This document shows, piece after piece, positions 6,474 to 13,195 of a stretch of DNA of 13,195 bases; the stretch's first letter is position 1; each line of letters opens with the position of its first letter. This stretch comes from CADCWK01 sp964244115 (lineage in GTDB: Bacteria > Chloroflexota > Chloroflexia > Thermomicrobiales > UBA6265), in assembly GCA_964244115.1 (NCBI GenBank), contig CAXTHM010000093.1, forward strand, positions 1 through 13,195. The letters are read 5' to 3'. Both the position numbers and the translations under genes were made by a program. The notes under the pieces were generated by a model. That model had not been told where the DNA came from and did not search any database. It worked only from the letters and a program-made list of their open reading frames with translations.

Positions 6474-7517
6474 ATGGATGTCTCGATCATCGGCGGCTCC
6501 GGATACGCGGGCGGCGAACTCATCCGGCTCCTGCTGGGCCACCCGGAAGCGACGATCAAGCAGGTCACATCGGAGCGGTACGCCGGCAAGTTCGTCCGGC
6601 TCGTCCACCCGAACCTGCGCAAGCGGACCGAGCTCAAATTCAGCCCGTCGGCCGATCTGGAGCCGTGCGACATCCTGTTCCTCGCCCTCCCCCACGGCGT
6701 CGCGATGCGGAAGATGCCCGAGATTGAGGGCAAGGCGAAGGTCATCATCGACCTCAGCGCAGACTACCGATTGCGCAACCCCGATGATTACGTCACATGG
6801 TACGGCCGCGCCCACTCCGCCCCGGAGGACATCGCCCGGTTCGTCGTCGGCATCCCGGAGCTGCACCGCGCGGAGATCGCCCAGGCCGACCGGATCGCCT
6901 GTGCCGGCTGCATGGCGACGACCTCGATCCTCGGGCTCTTCCCGCTCTACCGGGCCGGCGTCGTCGACACGTCGATCCCGGTCTTCATCGAAGCCAAGAC
7001 CGGCTCCTCCGGCTCCGGAGGCGAGCCCAGCCTCGCCTCCCACCACCCGGAGCGCAGCGGTGCGATGCGCTCGTTCAAGCCGACCGGCCACCGCCACTCG
7101 GCCGAGATCATCCAGGAGCTGACCGTCGACGGCATCGCCCCGCCGGTGAGCTTCTCGGCGACGTCGATCGAGGCGGTCCGCGGCATCCTCGCGACCTCCC
7201 ATGTCACGCTGAAGGAGCCGCTGACCGACAGGGACATCTGGCAGATCTACCGGCCAGCCTTCAAGGACGAGCCGTTCATGCGGCTGGTCAAGGAGTCCAG
7301 CGGTGTCTATCGCTACCCGGAGCCCAAGCTGCTCTCCGGGAGCAACTTCTGCGATGTCGGTTTCGAGCGCGACCCGCACAGCAACCGCCTCGTCGTGATG
7401 GCGGCGACCGACAACCTGATGAAGGGCGCGTCCGGGCAAGGCGTCCAGTGCATGAACGTCCGCTGTGGCTTCCCGGAGGAGACCGGTCTGGAGTTCACCG
7501 GGCTGCACCCGATCTAG
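6474..7517 (+). CDS. argC: [LysW]-acyl phosphate reductase (LysY/ArgC family)
   Basis: An NADPH-dependent reductase that converts the LysW-bound acyl phosphate made by LysZ to the semialdehyde; ArgC acts on N-acetylglutamyl phosphate. The 347-residue product begins with the nucleotide-binding GGSGYAGGE (7-15). The catalytic Cys146 lies in CAGCMATTS (143-151), closer to the GCNAT form of LysY than to the NPGCYPT form of typical ArgC. GHRHSAE (205-211) supplies the conserved histidines, and KGASGQ is near the C-terminus. Length is normal. ATG at 6474 follows GGGGAG (about 6457-6462) within the previous gene's tail, eight bases after its stop. In this operon LysY (lysine) with shared use for ornithine is the likely role. 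The symbol argC names the family; lysY would suit equally. Confidence 0.94.
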   Translation: MDVSIIGGSGYAGGELIRLLLGHPEATIKQVTSERYAGKFVRLVHPNLRKRTELKFSPSADLEPCDILFLALPHGVAMRKMPEIEGKAKVIIDLSADYRLRNPDDYVTWYGRAHSAPEDIARFVVGIPELHRAEIAQADRIACAGCMATTSILGLFPLYRAGVVDTSIPVFIEAKTGSSGSGGEPSLASHHPERSGAMRSFKPTGHRHSAEIIQELTVDGIAPPVSFSATSIEAVRGILATSHVTLKEPLTDRDIWQIYRPAFKDEPFMRLVKESSGVYRYPEPKLLSGSNFCDVGFERDPHSNRLVVMAATDNLMKGASGQGVQCMNVRCGFPEETGLEFTGLHPI

Positions 7518-7587
7518 CCGGAACAGTGGCAGGGGATGTGAGACAGAGGCGAAACCGGTATCTGCCGGCCACCGAGAGGGATCGAAG

Positions 7588-7821
7588 ATGACCGACCAGC
7601 ATCACGATGACATTTCCGCCCGCGTCGCCGCCCTCACCGATGAGTTCCCCGGCTACCAGTTCAGCTGGACGGCGAACGACGACCAGACCCCCGGCCAGTT
7701 CCACATCTCTGCCCAGGAGAGCGAGAGCTGGTCCAACGGGGAGGTCCAGGCTGCCAGCGGCGACACGATCGACGAGGCCATCGCGGCGATGCGCTCGGTT
7801 CTGGCAGCAGACAAGGGCTGA
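7588..7821 (+). CDS. Small acidic protein of unknown function, 77 aa
   Basis: ATG at 7588 lies seven bases after GAGAGGG (7574-7580), a good ribosome site, and the gene begins 70 bases after lysY on the same strand. The product is acidic and hydrophilic with no signal peptide or membrane segment. It has a His/Asp-rich start (DQHHDD), a centre with aromatic residues (PGYQFSWT) and a helical end (DEAIAAMRSVLAA). I do not recognise the family. Its layout, two or three strands and then a helix, suggests a compact alpha/beta fold, but that is only an impression. Position makes it the last gene of the lysW cluster, so a link to LysW chemistry is possible but unproven. The frame is open upstream to 7465 inside lysY, but the ribosome site favours 7588. 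Confidence 0.75.
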   Translation: MTDQHHDDISARVAALTDEFPGYQFSWTANDDQTPGQFHISAQESESWSNGEVQAASGDTIDEAIAAMRSVLAADKG

Positions 7822-7905
7822 CATGGTGCCAGGTGCGAATCGCTGGCTCGCGTTAACCGTCGAAACGCTCGAAGAAGGTCGGCGGTAGCGGGGCCGAATG
7901 GATCC

Positions 7906-7938
7906 GGGCGGCGCGAGCATCACGCGACCGAACCGCCC
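7906..7938. terminator. GC-rich hairpin between convergent genes
   Basis: GGGCGG (7906-7911) pairs with CCGCCC (7933-7938), and the inner CGCG (7912-7915) pairs with CGCG (7923-7926). It lies between the plus-strand 77-aa gene and the minus-strand membrane protein, where a shared terminator would be expected. No U-tract flanks it on either strand, so it is at best a Rho-assisted or structural element. Confidence 0.25.
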
Positions 7939-7959
7939 CCTGTCCGGCGAGAGCACCGG

Positions 7960-8661
7960 TCAGCGGCGCGCGTTCCGCCCGCCAGCGGTCCAGCCCGTGA
8001 CCAGACCCGCCATCGGGACGGCGACGAACCAGACGATCGAGAGCGTCTGCGCGGCGTCGGCGAGCGGGTCGTCGCCCCGCCCGACCATGACGTCGTAGGA
8101 CAGCGCCATCCCGACGAACGTCAGCGGCACCGTCGCGTACCCAATCCCGACGGCGGCGAGGGCAGCGATCAATGTCGGAACCGTCCCCCAGCGGGCGACG
8201 ATCATCCCCGCCACCATTGCCAGCACGGCGACGACGAGCCCGACCACGACGGCGACGACGATCTCGCCGGTCTGCGGAACGTGCAGATCCCGGACGTTGC
8301 GGCTGGCACCCGACGTCGACCGCCGTGTCCCGAGCCCGAGCCGGGCGGCGATCGGGAGTGCGACGAGGCCAACCGTCACCAGGAACCAGAGCAGCCAGAA
8401 CCACGGCGGGCTCGATCGGCGCGGACCGGCCCAGACATCCTCGACGAATCGCACCAGGAACAGGCCGACCGGCGCCGCGCAGACCGCCGCCGCCGCGATC
8501 AGGCGGCGCGGCTGCGGGTCGTGGACGACTTCGATCTGGAGCATGAACAGTACGGCGATCGACGCGCAGGGGATCACCAGCAGCGCCGTCATCAGGGCCG
8601 GCAGCCACGACGGCGCGACCGCTCTCCCGAGACCCGACGTCTCGCCTCGATCCGATTCCAC
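7960..8661 (-). CDS. Six-helix integral membrane protein of unknown function
   Basis: A minus-strand gene converging on the lysW cluster. From the GTG at 8661 the product is 233 residues, with hydrophobic segments near 20-42, 54-72, 85-106, 133-156, 160-185 and 206-225. A charged linker between helices 3 and 4 carries RRSTSG and NVRDLHVPQTGE. The frame stays open to a GTG at 8760, but bases 8662-8760 have poor third-position GC and no ribosome site. At 8661 a GGGAGG stands only three bases before the start, close but usable; an internal Met just before helix 1 is another option. I see no transporter or enzyme signature. It separates lysZ from the other lys genes, and nothing ties it to that pathway. 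Confidence 0.8.
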   Translation of the reverse strand: MESDRGETSGLGRAVAPSWLPALMTALLVIPCASIAVLFMLQIEVVHDPQPRRLIAAAAVCAAPVGLFLVRFVEDVWAGPRRSSPPWFWLLWFLVTVGLVALPIAARLGLGTRRSTSGASRNVRDLHVPQTGEIVVAVVVGLVVAVLAMVAGMIVARWGTVPTLIAALAAVGIGYATVPLTFVGMALSYDVMVGRGDDPLADAAQTLSIVWFVAVPMAGLVTGWTAGGRNARR

Positions 8662-9074
8662 GGGCCTCCCGGTTGCTCTCGAGACAGGGACAGTCAGCAC
8701 GAGACCCGCCAACGGGTCAGGCGGCGAACGCTCGACCGACGGTGAACGATGATCGCACACGCTGATTCGTGAACGGTTGCCGGGCAGTGGAGGATGACGG
8801 TCCCCACGCCGACGCCGTGTCCCTCATGGGATGCCCGTCTCCCCGCTCCGGGCACCTGCGTCGCTCACGCGCCGAAGCAATTACGGCTGCGCAGGTGAGC
8901 CGGAGCGGGGTCGGGGGAGCGGTCTGCTCGGCTACGCTCGCGCATCCACTGTCAGACGAGGCCCCGACCACCTCGACCCGGACATCGTCCGGACAGACCG
9001 GCATCTGGTAGACGCTGCCGCTATCCTTGACCACATAGACGGTCTCTGACGACGCGACAGGGAGCAGGCAGGAC
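8662..9074. other. Intergenic region between membrane protein and lysZ
   Basis: Over 400 bases with no convincing gene. It holds the palindromic repeat copy 2 (8841-8924), an eight-base palindrome GTCCGGAC (8987-8994) and the lysZ ribosome site. A minus-strand stretch at roughly 8970-9050 has gene-like codons but no start signal and runs into antisense of lysZ. No good sigma-70 promoter for lysZ is visible. Confidence 0.6.
8841..8924 (+). repeat. Long palindromic repeat, copy 2
   Basis: The left arm 8841-8860 (starting CCCCGCTCCGG and ending ACCTGCG) is nearly the exact reverse complement of the right arm 8890-8910, with one small bulge, giving a stem of about 20 bp around a 29-base loop. 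The right arm and its tail (8891-8940) match copy 1 at 11-60, and the 19-base tail resembles copy 3. This is a REP-like intergenic element upstream of lysZ. It has no terminal inverted repeats with a transposase gene and no U-tract. Confidence 0.7.
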
Positions 9075-9988
9075 GTGATCATCATCAAGATCGGCGGCGG
9101 CGCCGCGATCGGCGAGGCGGCGTTTCGCAACTTCGCCACGGACCTCAGGGGGTTGCTGGACGACGGCCGCACCGCGCAGGGCGACTTCGACGGTGATCAG
9201 TTCGATGCCGTTCNNNNNNNNNNGCCCGCTACGACGGCCGCACCGCCATCGTCATCCACGGCGCCAACGCCGCCTTCAGCCAGCTCAGCCGTCAGCTCGA
9301 CCTGCCGCCGGTCATGGTCACGTCGTCCTCCGGCCGGATCTCCCGCTATACCGATGCCGCCACAATGGACGCCATGCTGATGACCTACTGCGGCAAGGTC
9401 AACAAGACCATCGTCGGGACGATGCAGGCGGCCGGGATCAACGCCGTCGGGCTGAGCGGGCTGGACGGCGCGATCGCGACCGGGCGGCGCAAAACCCTCC
9501 TGCGGGGCTCGGTCGACGGCAAGGCGCGGATCTTCCGCGACGACCACGCCGGGACGATCGGACGGATCGACGTCCGGCTGATCCGCCTCCTGCTCGCCAA
9601 CGGCTACCTGCCGGTCCTGACGCCACCAGCGCTGGGTGAAGAGGGGGTCCCGATCAACGTCGACGGCGACAAGCTGGCCCTCGCGCTGGCCAGCGAGCTC
9701 GGCGCCGAGGCACTCCTGTTCTTCTCCGACACCCCCGGCCTGCTGCGCGACGTCCGGGACGAGACCAGCCTCGTCCGGGAGATCGACGCCGCTGCCCCCG
9801 AGTCGGCCCTCGCGGCGGCCTCGGGCCGGATGGTCGTCAAGGTCGAAGCCGCTCTCAGCGCCATCGAGCACGGCGTCGGCGAGGTCGTCTTCAGCGACGC
9901 CCGCGCCGAACGGCCCGTCACCCGGGCTCTCCGCGGCGAAGGCACGGTCATCCGCCGCGTCGCGACCAGCGCCCCATCCCAGTTCTGA
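9075..9988 (+). CDS. lysZ: [LysW]-aminoadipate/glutamate kinase LysZ, interrupted by an assembly gap
   Basis: Phosphorylates the side-chain carboxylate of LysW-bound alpha-aminoadipate (or glutamate) with ATP, supplying LysY. GTG at 9075 begins IIIKIGGG, the amino-acid-kinase phosphate loop. After the gap come VIHGAN, SGRISRYTD, VNKTIVG, GLSGLDG, GRRKT, GYLPVLTPPAL, NVDGDKLA and SGRMVVK, all in LysZ order. The ten N at 9214-9223 put the two halves in different frames. ACGACGGCCGCACCGC occurs at 9160-9175 and again at 9231-9246. Removing 9176-9246 restores one frame of 280 codons with the normal spacing DDGRTA-IVIHG, so the insert is probably an artefact rather than a broken gene. Ribosome site: GGGAG or AGG just upstream. 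It is separate from the main cluster and needs its own promoter. Confidence 0.9.
9214..9223. other. lysZ: Assembly gap (10 N)
   Basis: Ten undetermined bases inside lysZ. A literal ten-base gap breaks the frame; a real gap between these ends would need a length of 2 modulo 3, so the N run is a nominal spacer. The flanking 16-bp duplicates suggest that two overlapping contig ends were scaffolded instead of merged. Confidence 0.95.
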
Positions 9989-10008
9989 CCGACATCCTGT
10001 ACGGAAAG

Positions 10009-10072
10009 CCCCCTCTCCATCCGCACGTGCGAAGCACGCTAGCGAGATGGGGAGGGGGTTGGCGGTGGGGTC
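10009..10072 (+). repeat. Palindromic repeat, copy 3, downstream of lysZ
   Basis: CCCCCTCTCCATC (10009-10021) pairs with GATGGGGAGGGGG (10046-10058), 13 bp with one G-U. A smaller hairpin CGTGC-GAA-GCACG lies inside the loop. The tail 10054-10072 matches the tail of copy 1 at 14 of 19 bases. It begins about 20 bases after the lysZ stop and faces the end of the convergent gene at 10082, so it could act as a structural 3' end for either transcript. It lacks a U-tract. Confidence 0.65.
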
Positions 10073-10081
10073 CGTCTCGCC

Positions 10082-10627
10082 CTACGCCAGCTGCGCCTCG
10101 AGCCGGCGGCTGGGCTCATGCCCGAACGCCTCCGGCTGGGGCTCGGCCGCCGGCCGGGAGAACGCCGCGAACGCCGCCGACAGCCGTCCCATCAGGCCCG
10201 GCCGATACGCCGGCTCGGCGATGACCGGATGCGCCCGTCGCGGCCGCCCGATGCCGCCACCGGCCCGCGTCACCCGGACCCGCTCCGGTTCCGGCAGCCA
10301 GCCGGTCTGCGTCGCCCACTTCGACGCAGCCAGCGCGTCGAGCGCCTGCCGGTGAGTGGCGGTGCCGCGGCCGACCGGGATCGGGCAACCGAGCTTCGGC
10401 ATCGACGCCGCGAGGTAACCGATCACCGGCTCGGACGTGGTCGGGAAGCTGGCCCGGCGGTTCCGGAGGGCAGGCAGGACGTCAGCGCCGGTGCTGGCGA
10501 CGCGAGCCGCATACAGCGCGACGATGTCCCGCGCCACCGGGACGTGCGGGGCGATCACCCGGGGACTGCGTGGCGCCGGGTCGGGCTCGATCCGGGAGGT
10601 CACTGGCCGAACGCTCATGTCCATCAT
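10082..10627 (-). CDS. Hypothetical protein, about 181 aa
   Basis: A minus-strand ORF with very strong third-position GC, as expected of a real gene here, converging on lysZ and divergent from the lysN-type gene. The product is soluble-looking, with no membrane segment. It has a helical N-terminal half (ARDIVALYAARVAST), a central segment PVGRGTATHRQALDAL, a motif KWATQTGWLPEPE, and an Arg/Pro-rich, probably flexible C-terminus. I do not recognise a family. The first in-frame ATG is at 10642, but GGAG lies nine bases before the ATG at 10627, so I prefer that start; the next codon is also ATG. A possible minus-strand promoter is TTGTCA (10784-10789) with TACGCT (10761-10766), spacing 17. Confidence 0.7.
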   Translation of the reverse strand: MMDMSVRPVTSRIEPDPAPRSPRVIAPHVPVARDIVALYAARVASTGADVLPALRNRRASFPTTSEPVIGYLAASMPKLGCPIPVGRGTATHRQALDALAASKWATQTGWLPEPERVRVTRAGGGIGRPRRAHPVIAEPAYRPGLMGRLSAAFAAFSRPAAEPQPEAFGHEPSRRLEAQLA

Positions 10628-10642
10628 GCGCGATATCTCCAT

Positions 10643-10961
10643 CAGGTCCGTTGGTCGTTGGGCAGCCGGCCGTCAGCGCAATGCGTCGTCCCGGAAAGGC
10701 ACAGACCACAGTGACGTGTGCGTCTCGGGAGGTGCGGGAGGGTGTACGTACTGCTCCATGAGCGTACATGAGGGCCGTTGGCATGACAAGGTGGCAAGAA
10801 GTCCTGCCTCTGATTCACCATACGGTAGGTTGACCAATCACGACGGGTCGGCGGACTCGGGATTGGTCGTCGCGTCCATTGACGACGTCCCTTTTCGGGC
10901 CGTACCATGCCGGGAATTTTCCGTTCCGGCCCGGTCATTGCCCATCCCCGAGAGGCTCCCA
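10643..10961. other. Divergent promoter region with inverted repeats
   Basis: A 319-base non-coding stretch between two divergent genes. It contains two inverted repeats: TGTACG/CGTACA (about 10743-10768, 14-base spacer) and GACCAATC (10832-10839) with GATTGGTC (10861-10868), spacer 21. The second lies directly upstream of the plus-strand -35 box, as an operator would. Base composition is visibly less GC-rich than in the genes. Confidence 0.5.
10879..10908 (+). promoter_or_regulatory. lysN: Candidate sigma-70 promoter of the lysN-type gene
   Basis: TTGACG (10879-10884) and TACCAT (10903-10908) are separated by 18 bases. Transcription would begin near 10915 and leave a leader of about 47 bases before the ATG at 10962. 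The GACCAATC/GATTGGTC inverted repeat ends 10 bases upstream of the -35 box. Confidence 0.45.
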
Positions 10962-12227
10962 ATGGATCCCACGCGCCTCCCTGGTCTGGCCGACCGCGAA
11001 TCGATCGCCGCTACGGGAATCAGCCGCTACCGGCTGGCCGATCGCGCCGCCGATTTCCATGACTCGCCCTGGTCGGTCCCCACCGACCTGATCGGCCGTC
11101 ACCCGAGCCCGATCTCCCTGAGCAGCGGCGCCCCGAGCGAGGACCTCGTCCCGGTCCGGCGGTTGGCCGAGGCCGCCGGCCGGATCTGGTCGGATACGAA
11201 CTCATGGGGCTACGCCGGCGCGGCCGGCCTCGACCCGCTGCGGGAGTGGCTCGGACAGTGGCTCAGCGACCGGTCGGTCGTCACCGGCCCGGACGAGATC
11301 GTGGTCACGACCGGCAGCCAGCAGGGGATCGACCTCATCGCCCGGGTCTTCCTCAACCGCGGCGACACCGTCATCGTCGAGGGTCCGACCTACATCGGTG
11401 CGCTCCAGGTCTTCGGGTCCTACGGTGCCGATTACCTCATCGCCCCGATGGACGATCACGGCCTCGACACCGACGCACTGGCTACGATGCTGGCCGACCG
11501 GGCTGCGCAGGGGCTGCCCGCGCCGCGGCTGCTCTACACCGTCCCGACCTTCCAGAACCCGACCGGCCGCCTGATGAGCGACGACCGCCGCGACGCCCTC
11601 GTCCGTCTCGCCCGCCAGCACGGGATCGTGATCGTCGAGGACGATCCCTATGGCGAGCTCTACTTCCACGACGCTCCGCCCCGATCGCTCCGGGCCCGGG
11701 ACGCCGAGGTGATCGCCCTCGGGACGTTCTCCAAGACGCTCGCTCCGGCGCTCCGGACCGGCTGGATGGTCGTCCCGCCGGACCTCGTCGATCTGATGGT
11801 CAACGCCCGCGAGGTCAATGATGTCCACGGCGACCTGATGTCGCAGCGTATCGTTACCGCGGCGGCCCAGGGGTTCCTGGACGATCATGTCGCCTGGCTC
11901 CGGTCGCAGTACCGTCAGCGCTGCGACCACCTCTACGCGGCGCTCCGGGACGGGATGCCGGGACAGGTCCGGATCGAGCAGCCGGACGGCGGGTTCTTCA
12001 TCTGGCTGGACCTCCCGGAAGGGATGGACGCCGCCAGCCTGATGGCGCCCGCGGCCGACAACGGGGTCCTGTTCCTGCCGGGCAGCTGGTTCTACCCCGA
12101 CCGCCGGCCGGATCCCGGTCTGCGGTTGAGCTTCTCCCGGGTCTCGGAAGACCTCCTGACCGACGCCGCCCGTCGCCTGACGACCGCGATCACGGCGTCA
12201 CTGGCCGTCGGCGCCGCGGACCGCTAG
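10962..12227 (+). CDS. lysN: PLP-dependent aminotransferase, LysN type (2-aminoadipate aminotransferase)
   Basis: Probably transfers an amino group from glutamate to 2-oxoadipate, making alpha-aminoadipate, the substrate of LysX. The 421-residue product is a fold-type I class I/II aminotransferase: SSGAPSEDLVP (54-64), WGYAGAAGLDPLREWL (82-97), TTGSQQGIDL (116-125), TFQNPTG with Asn199, VEDDPY with Asp228 and Tyr230, GTFSKTLAPALRTGW with the PLP lysine Lys258 and Arg265, and LRLSFSR near the C-terminus. ATG at 10962 lies six bases after GAGAGG (10950-10955). The open frame extends far upstream to 10437, but codon quality begins at 10962. There is no GntR DNA-binding domain, so it is an enzyme and not a MocR regulator. 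The family also contains valine, kynurenine and aromatic aminotransferases. LysN is favoured by the neighbouring lys genes, at moderate certainty. Confidence 0.82.
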   Translation: MDPTRLPGLADRESIAATGISRYRLADRAADFHDSPWSVPTDLIGRHPSPISLSSGAPSEDLVPVRRLAEAAGRIWSDTNSWGYAGAAGLDPLREWLGQWLSDRSVVTGPDEIVVTTGSQQGIDLIARVFLNRGDTVIVEGPTYIGALQVFGSYGADYLIAPMDDHGLDTDALATMLADRAAQGLPAPRLLYTVPTFQNPTGRLMSDDRRDALVRLARQHGIVIVEDDPYGELYFHDAPPRSLRARDAEVIALGTFSKTLAPALRTGWMVVPPDLVDLMVNAREVNDVHGDLMSQRIVTAAAQGFLDDHVAWLRSQYRQRCDHLYAALRDGMPGQVRIEQPDGGFFIWLDLPEGMDAASLMAPAADNGVLFLPGSWFYPDRRPDPGLRLSFSRVSEDLLTDAARRLTTAITASLAVGAADR

Positions 12228-12298
12228 GATCATCCTGGCCAGCGGTGTGGACCGCGCCGGCCGGGCTGACACCCTCGTCACGACGCGCTGGACACTCC

Positions 12299-12787
12299 AT
12301 GGACCAACTCGGCGATTTCCTCTCCTCGATCGATCTCCGCGTCTGGGCCCTGATCGCCCTCGCGCTGGCGACGGTGCTCACCCTGCAGGCCGTCGAGACG
12401 GCGGTCGAGGGCGCCTGGCCGCATCAGCGCCGCCTCGGCCGCACGGCGATGCCGGCCCGCGGCGGCCAGAGCCTGTGGGCGGTCGTCGCCCTGCTGCTGC
12501 TCGTCGCGCTGCTCCTCGCCATCCTCAACCTGTCGGTCATCGCCTGGCGTGATCTCGACCTCGACGCCTCGCAGGTCGCCGGGGCCGGGCTCGTCGCGGT
12601 CGCCTGGGGCCTGTTCCTGCTCGCGACGACGGACCGGATCGCGCCCGGTCGCTACCTGCGCGGCCTCGGCGCCGCCGGCCCGGCCGCGCTGGCGATCCTG
12701 CTGCTGGCCGGCGGCGTCCTGCTGCTGGTCCGGCTCCTGGACATCCTGCCGCCGATGGACGAGATCCGGGACGCCCTGCCGCTGTAG
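12299..12787 (+). CDS. Small four-helix membrane protein of unknown function
   Basis: A 162-residue protein with hydrophobic segments near 14-32, 58-80, 92-110 and 124-146, the second and fourth rich in Leu. The loop between helices 1 and 2 is Arg-rich (PHQRRLGR), which would place it in the cytoplasm. The ATG at 12299 follows the aminotransferase stop by 71 bases and has no clear ribosome site. An in-frame GTG at 12245 would add 18 residues with poor codon use. I recognise no family and see no catalytic residues. It may be cotranscribed with the aminotransferase. A perfect 7-bp hairpin, GTCCGGG (12787-12793) with CCCGGAC (12797-12803), sits on its stop codon, without a U-tract. Confidence 0.75.
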   Translation: MDQLGDFLSSIDLRVWALIALALATVLTLQAVETAVEGAWPHQRRLGRTAMPARGGQSLWAVVALLLLVALLLAILNLSVIAWRDLDLDASQVAGAGLVAVAWGLFLLATTDRIAPGRYLRGLGAAGPAALAILLLAGGVLLLVRLLDILPPMDEIRDALPL

Positions 12788-12894
12788 TCCGGGCGGCCCG
12801 GACATCGGCTATGGTTGCGTTCGACAGGCCCTGACCGCCGAACGCCTGACGGAACCACCCGCCGATGCCCCGCATCTTCGACCAGGGAGGCGGC

Positions 12895-13195
12895 ATGACG
12901 ACCAGCGACCCGACGCCGCCCCCGGCCGCCCGACCGTCGGCACCCTCCTCACCCCCATCCGACGGGACGCCCGAGCCGTCCGGCCAGGCGGAATCGCCGT
13001 CCGGCCAGGCCCTCGTGACCCTGCCCGACCGCGACCTGTCGCGCCTGGCGGAGACCGGCACGACGGTCGCGCACTGTCCGACCGTGTTCGCGCGCCGGGG
13101 CATCACGTTGAAGGATTTCGGGCGGTACCGGCGGGCTGGCGTGAACATGGGGGTGGGGACGGACACCTATCCGCACAACATGCTGGATGAGTTGC
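12895..13195 (+). CDS. Pro-rich N-terminus joined to the C-terminal part of an amidohydrolase (incomplete at window end)
   Basis: ATG at 12895 follows AGGGAGG (12884-12890) by four bases. Residues 1-39 are Pro/Ser-rich and disordered, with two copies of the 14-base unit CCGTCCGGCCAGGC (12976-12989 and 12997-13010) encoding PSGQA. From about residue 46 the sequence is that of the metal-dependent amidohydrolase superfamily of the TrzN/cytosine deaminase type: LAETGTTVAHCPTVFARRG, then AGVNMGVGTDTYPHNMLDE, where the Asp of GTDTYP is a metal ligand. Those segments normally lie some 250 or more residues into the enzyme. The first half, including the HxH metal site, is absent, so this cannot be an ordinary active amidohydrolase. 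A deletion fusion, a decayed gene or a misjoined assembly would each explain it. The gene continues beyond the window. Confidence 0.7.
   Translation, partial: MTTSDPTPPPAARPSAPSSPPSDGTPEPSGQAESPSGQALVTLPDRDLSRLAETGTTVAHCPTVFARRGITLKDFGRYRRAGVNMGVGTDTYPHNMLDEL

Noticed and set aside
5620..7122. 500-codon plus-strand ORF overlapping the LysX and LysY genes in another frame
   Set aside because: It spans two real genes out of frame and shows Arg/Ser/Pro composition with no domain.
8717..9172. Minus-strand ORF upstream of lysZ with a gene-like stretch at about 8970-9050
   Set aside because: It has no ribosome site or convincing start, passes through the palindromic repeat, and runs antisense to the lysZ start. 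A relic cannot be excluded.
1..13195. CRISPR array, tRNA or rRNA gene, insertion sequence or prophage
   Set aside because: No regularly spaced repeats, no cloverleaf or rRNA-like sequence, and no transposase or integrase coding sequence were seen on either strand.

Overview
The window comes from a GC-rich bacterium with strong GC bias at third codon positions. It carries a LysW amino-group-carrier-protein pathway for lysine and arginine. That pathway, a gcvP-free operon organised around lysW, a T-box leader of the kind seen in Chloroflexota and Actinobacteria, and dispersed GC-rich palindromic repeats fit a Chloroflexota (Thermomicrobia-like) genome; Deinococcus-Thermus is less likely. The phylum is an inference. 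A run of ten N at 9214-9223 shows that this is a draft or metagenome-derived assembly.

Region 1-854 is regulatory. It holds half of a palindromic repeat, a candidate sigma-70 promoter (132-160), a small arginine-rich leader ORF (212-310) and a well-formed T-box riboswitch (about 437-848). The T-box specifier codon reads CGC (Arg). The 3' part of the T-box can either complete the antisequestrator or pair with the argF Shine-Dalgarno sequence, so it looks like a translational T-box.

Region 855-7821 is a co-directional cluster: argF, lysW, a degenerate lysX-like gene, lysK, two intact lysX/argX-type ATP-grasp ligases, argC/lysY, and a 77-residue protein of unknown function. LysW carries its substrate on the C-terminal Glu of its EDWGE tail. 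A LysX-type ligase attaches alpha-aminoadipate or glutamate, LysZ phosphorylates, LysY reduces, an aminotransferase (LysJ, not seen here) aminates, and LysK releases lysine or ornithine. ArgF then converts ornithine to citrulline. argF under an Arg T-box and two intact but different ligases suggest that both lysine and arginine are made on LysW.

Region 7960-9074 has a six-helix membrane protein on the minus strand and a second copy of the palindromic repeat. lysZ (9075-9988) follows, interrupted by the N gap next to a 16-bp direct repeat that is probably an assembly artefact. A third repeat copy ends lysZ. A minus-strand hypothetical gene (10082-10627) and a plus-strand lysN-type aminotransferase (10962-12227) diverge from a 300-bp promoter region. 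A four-helix membrane protein and the start of an odd Pro-rich/amidohydrolase fusion finish the window.
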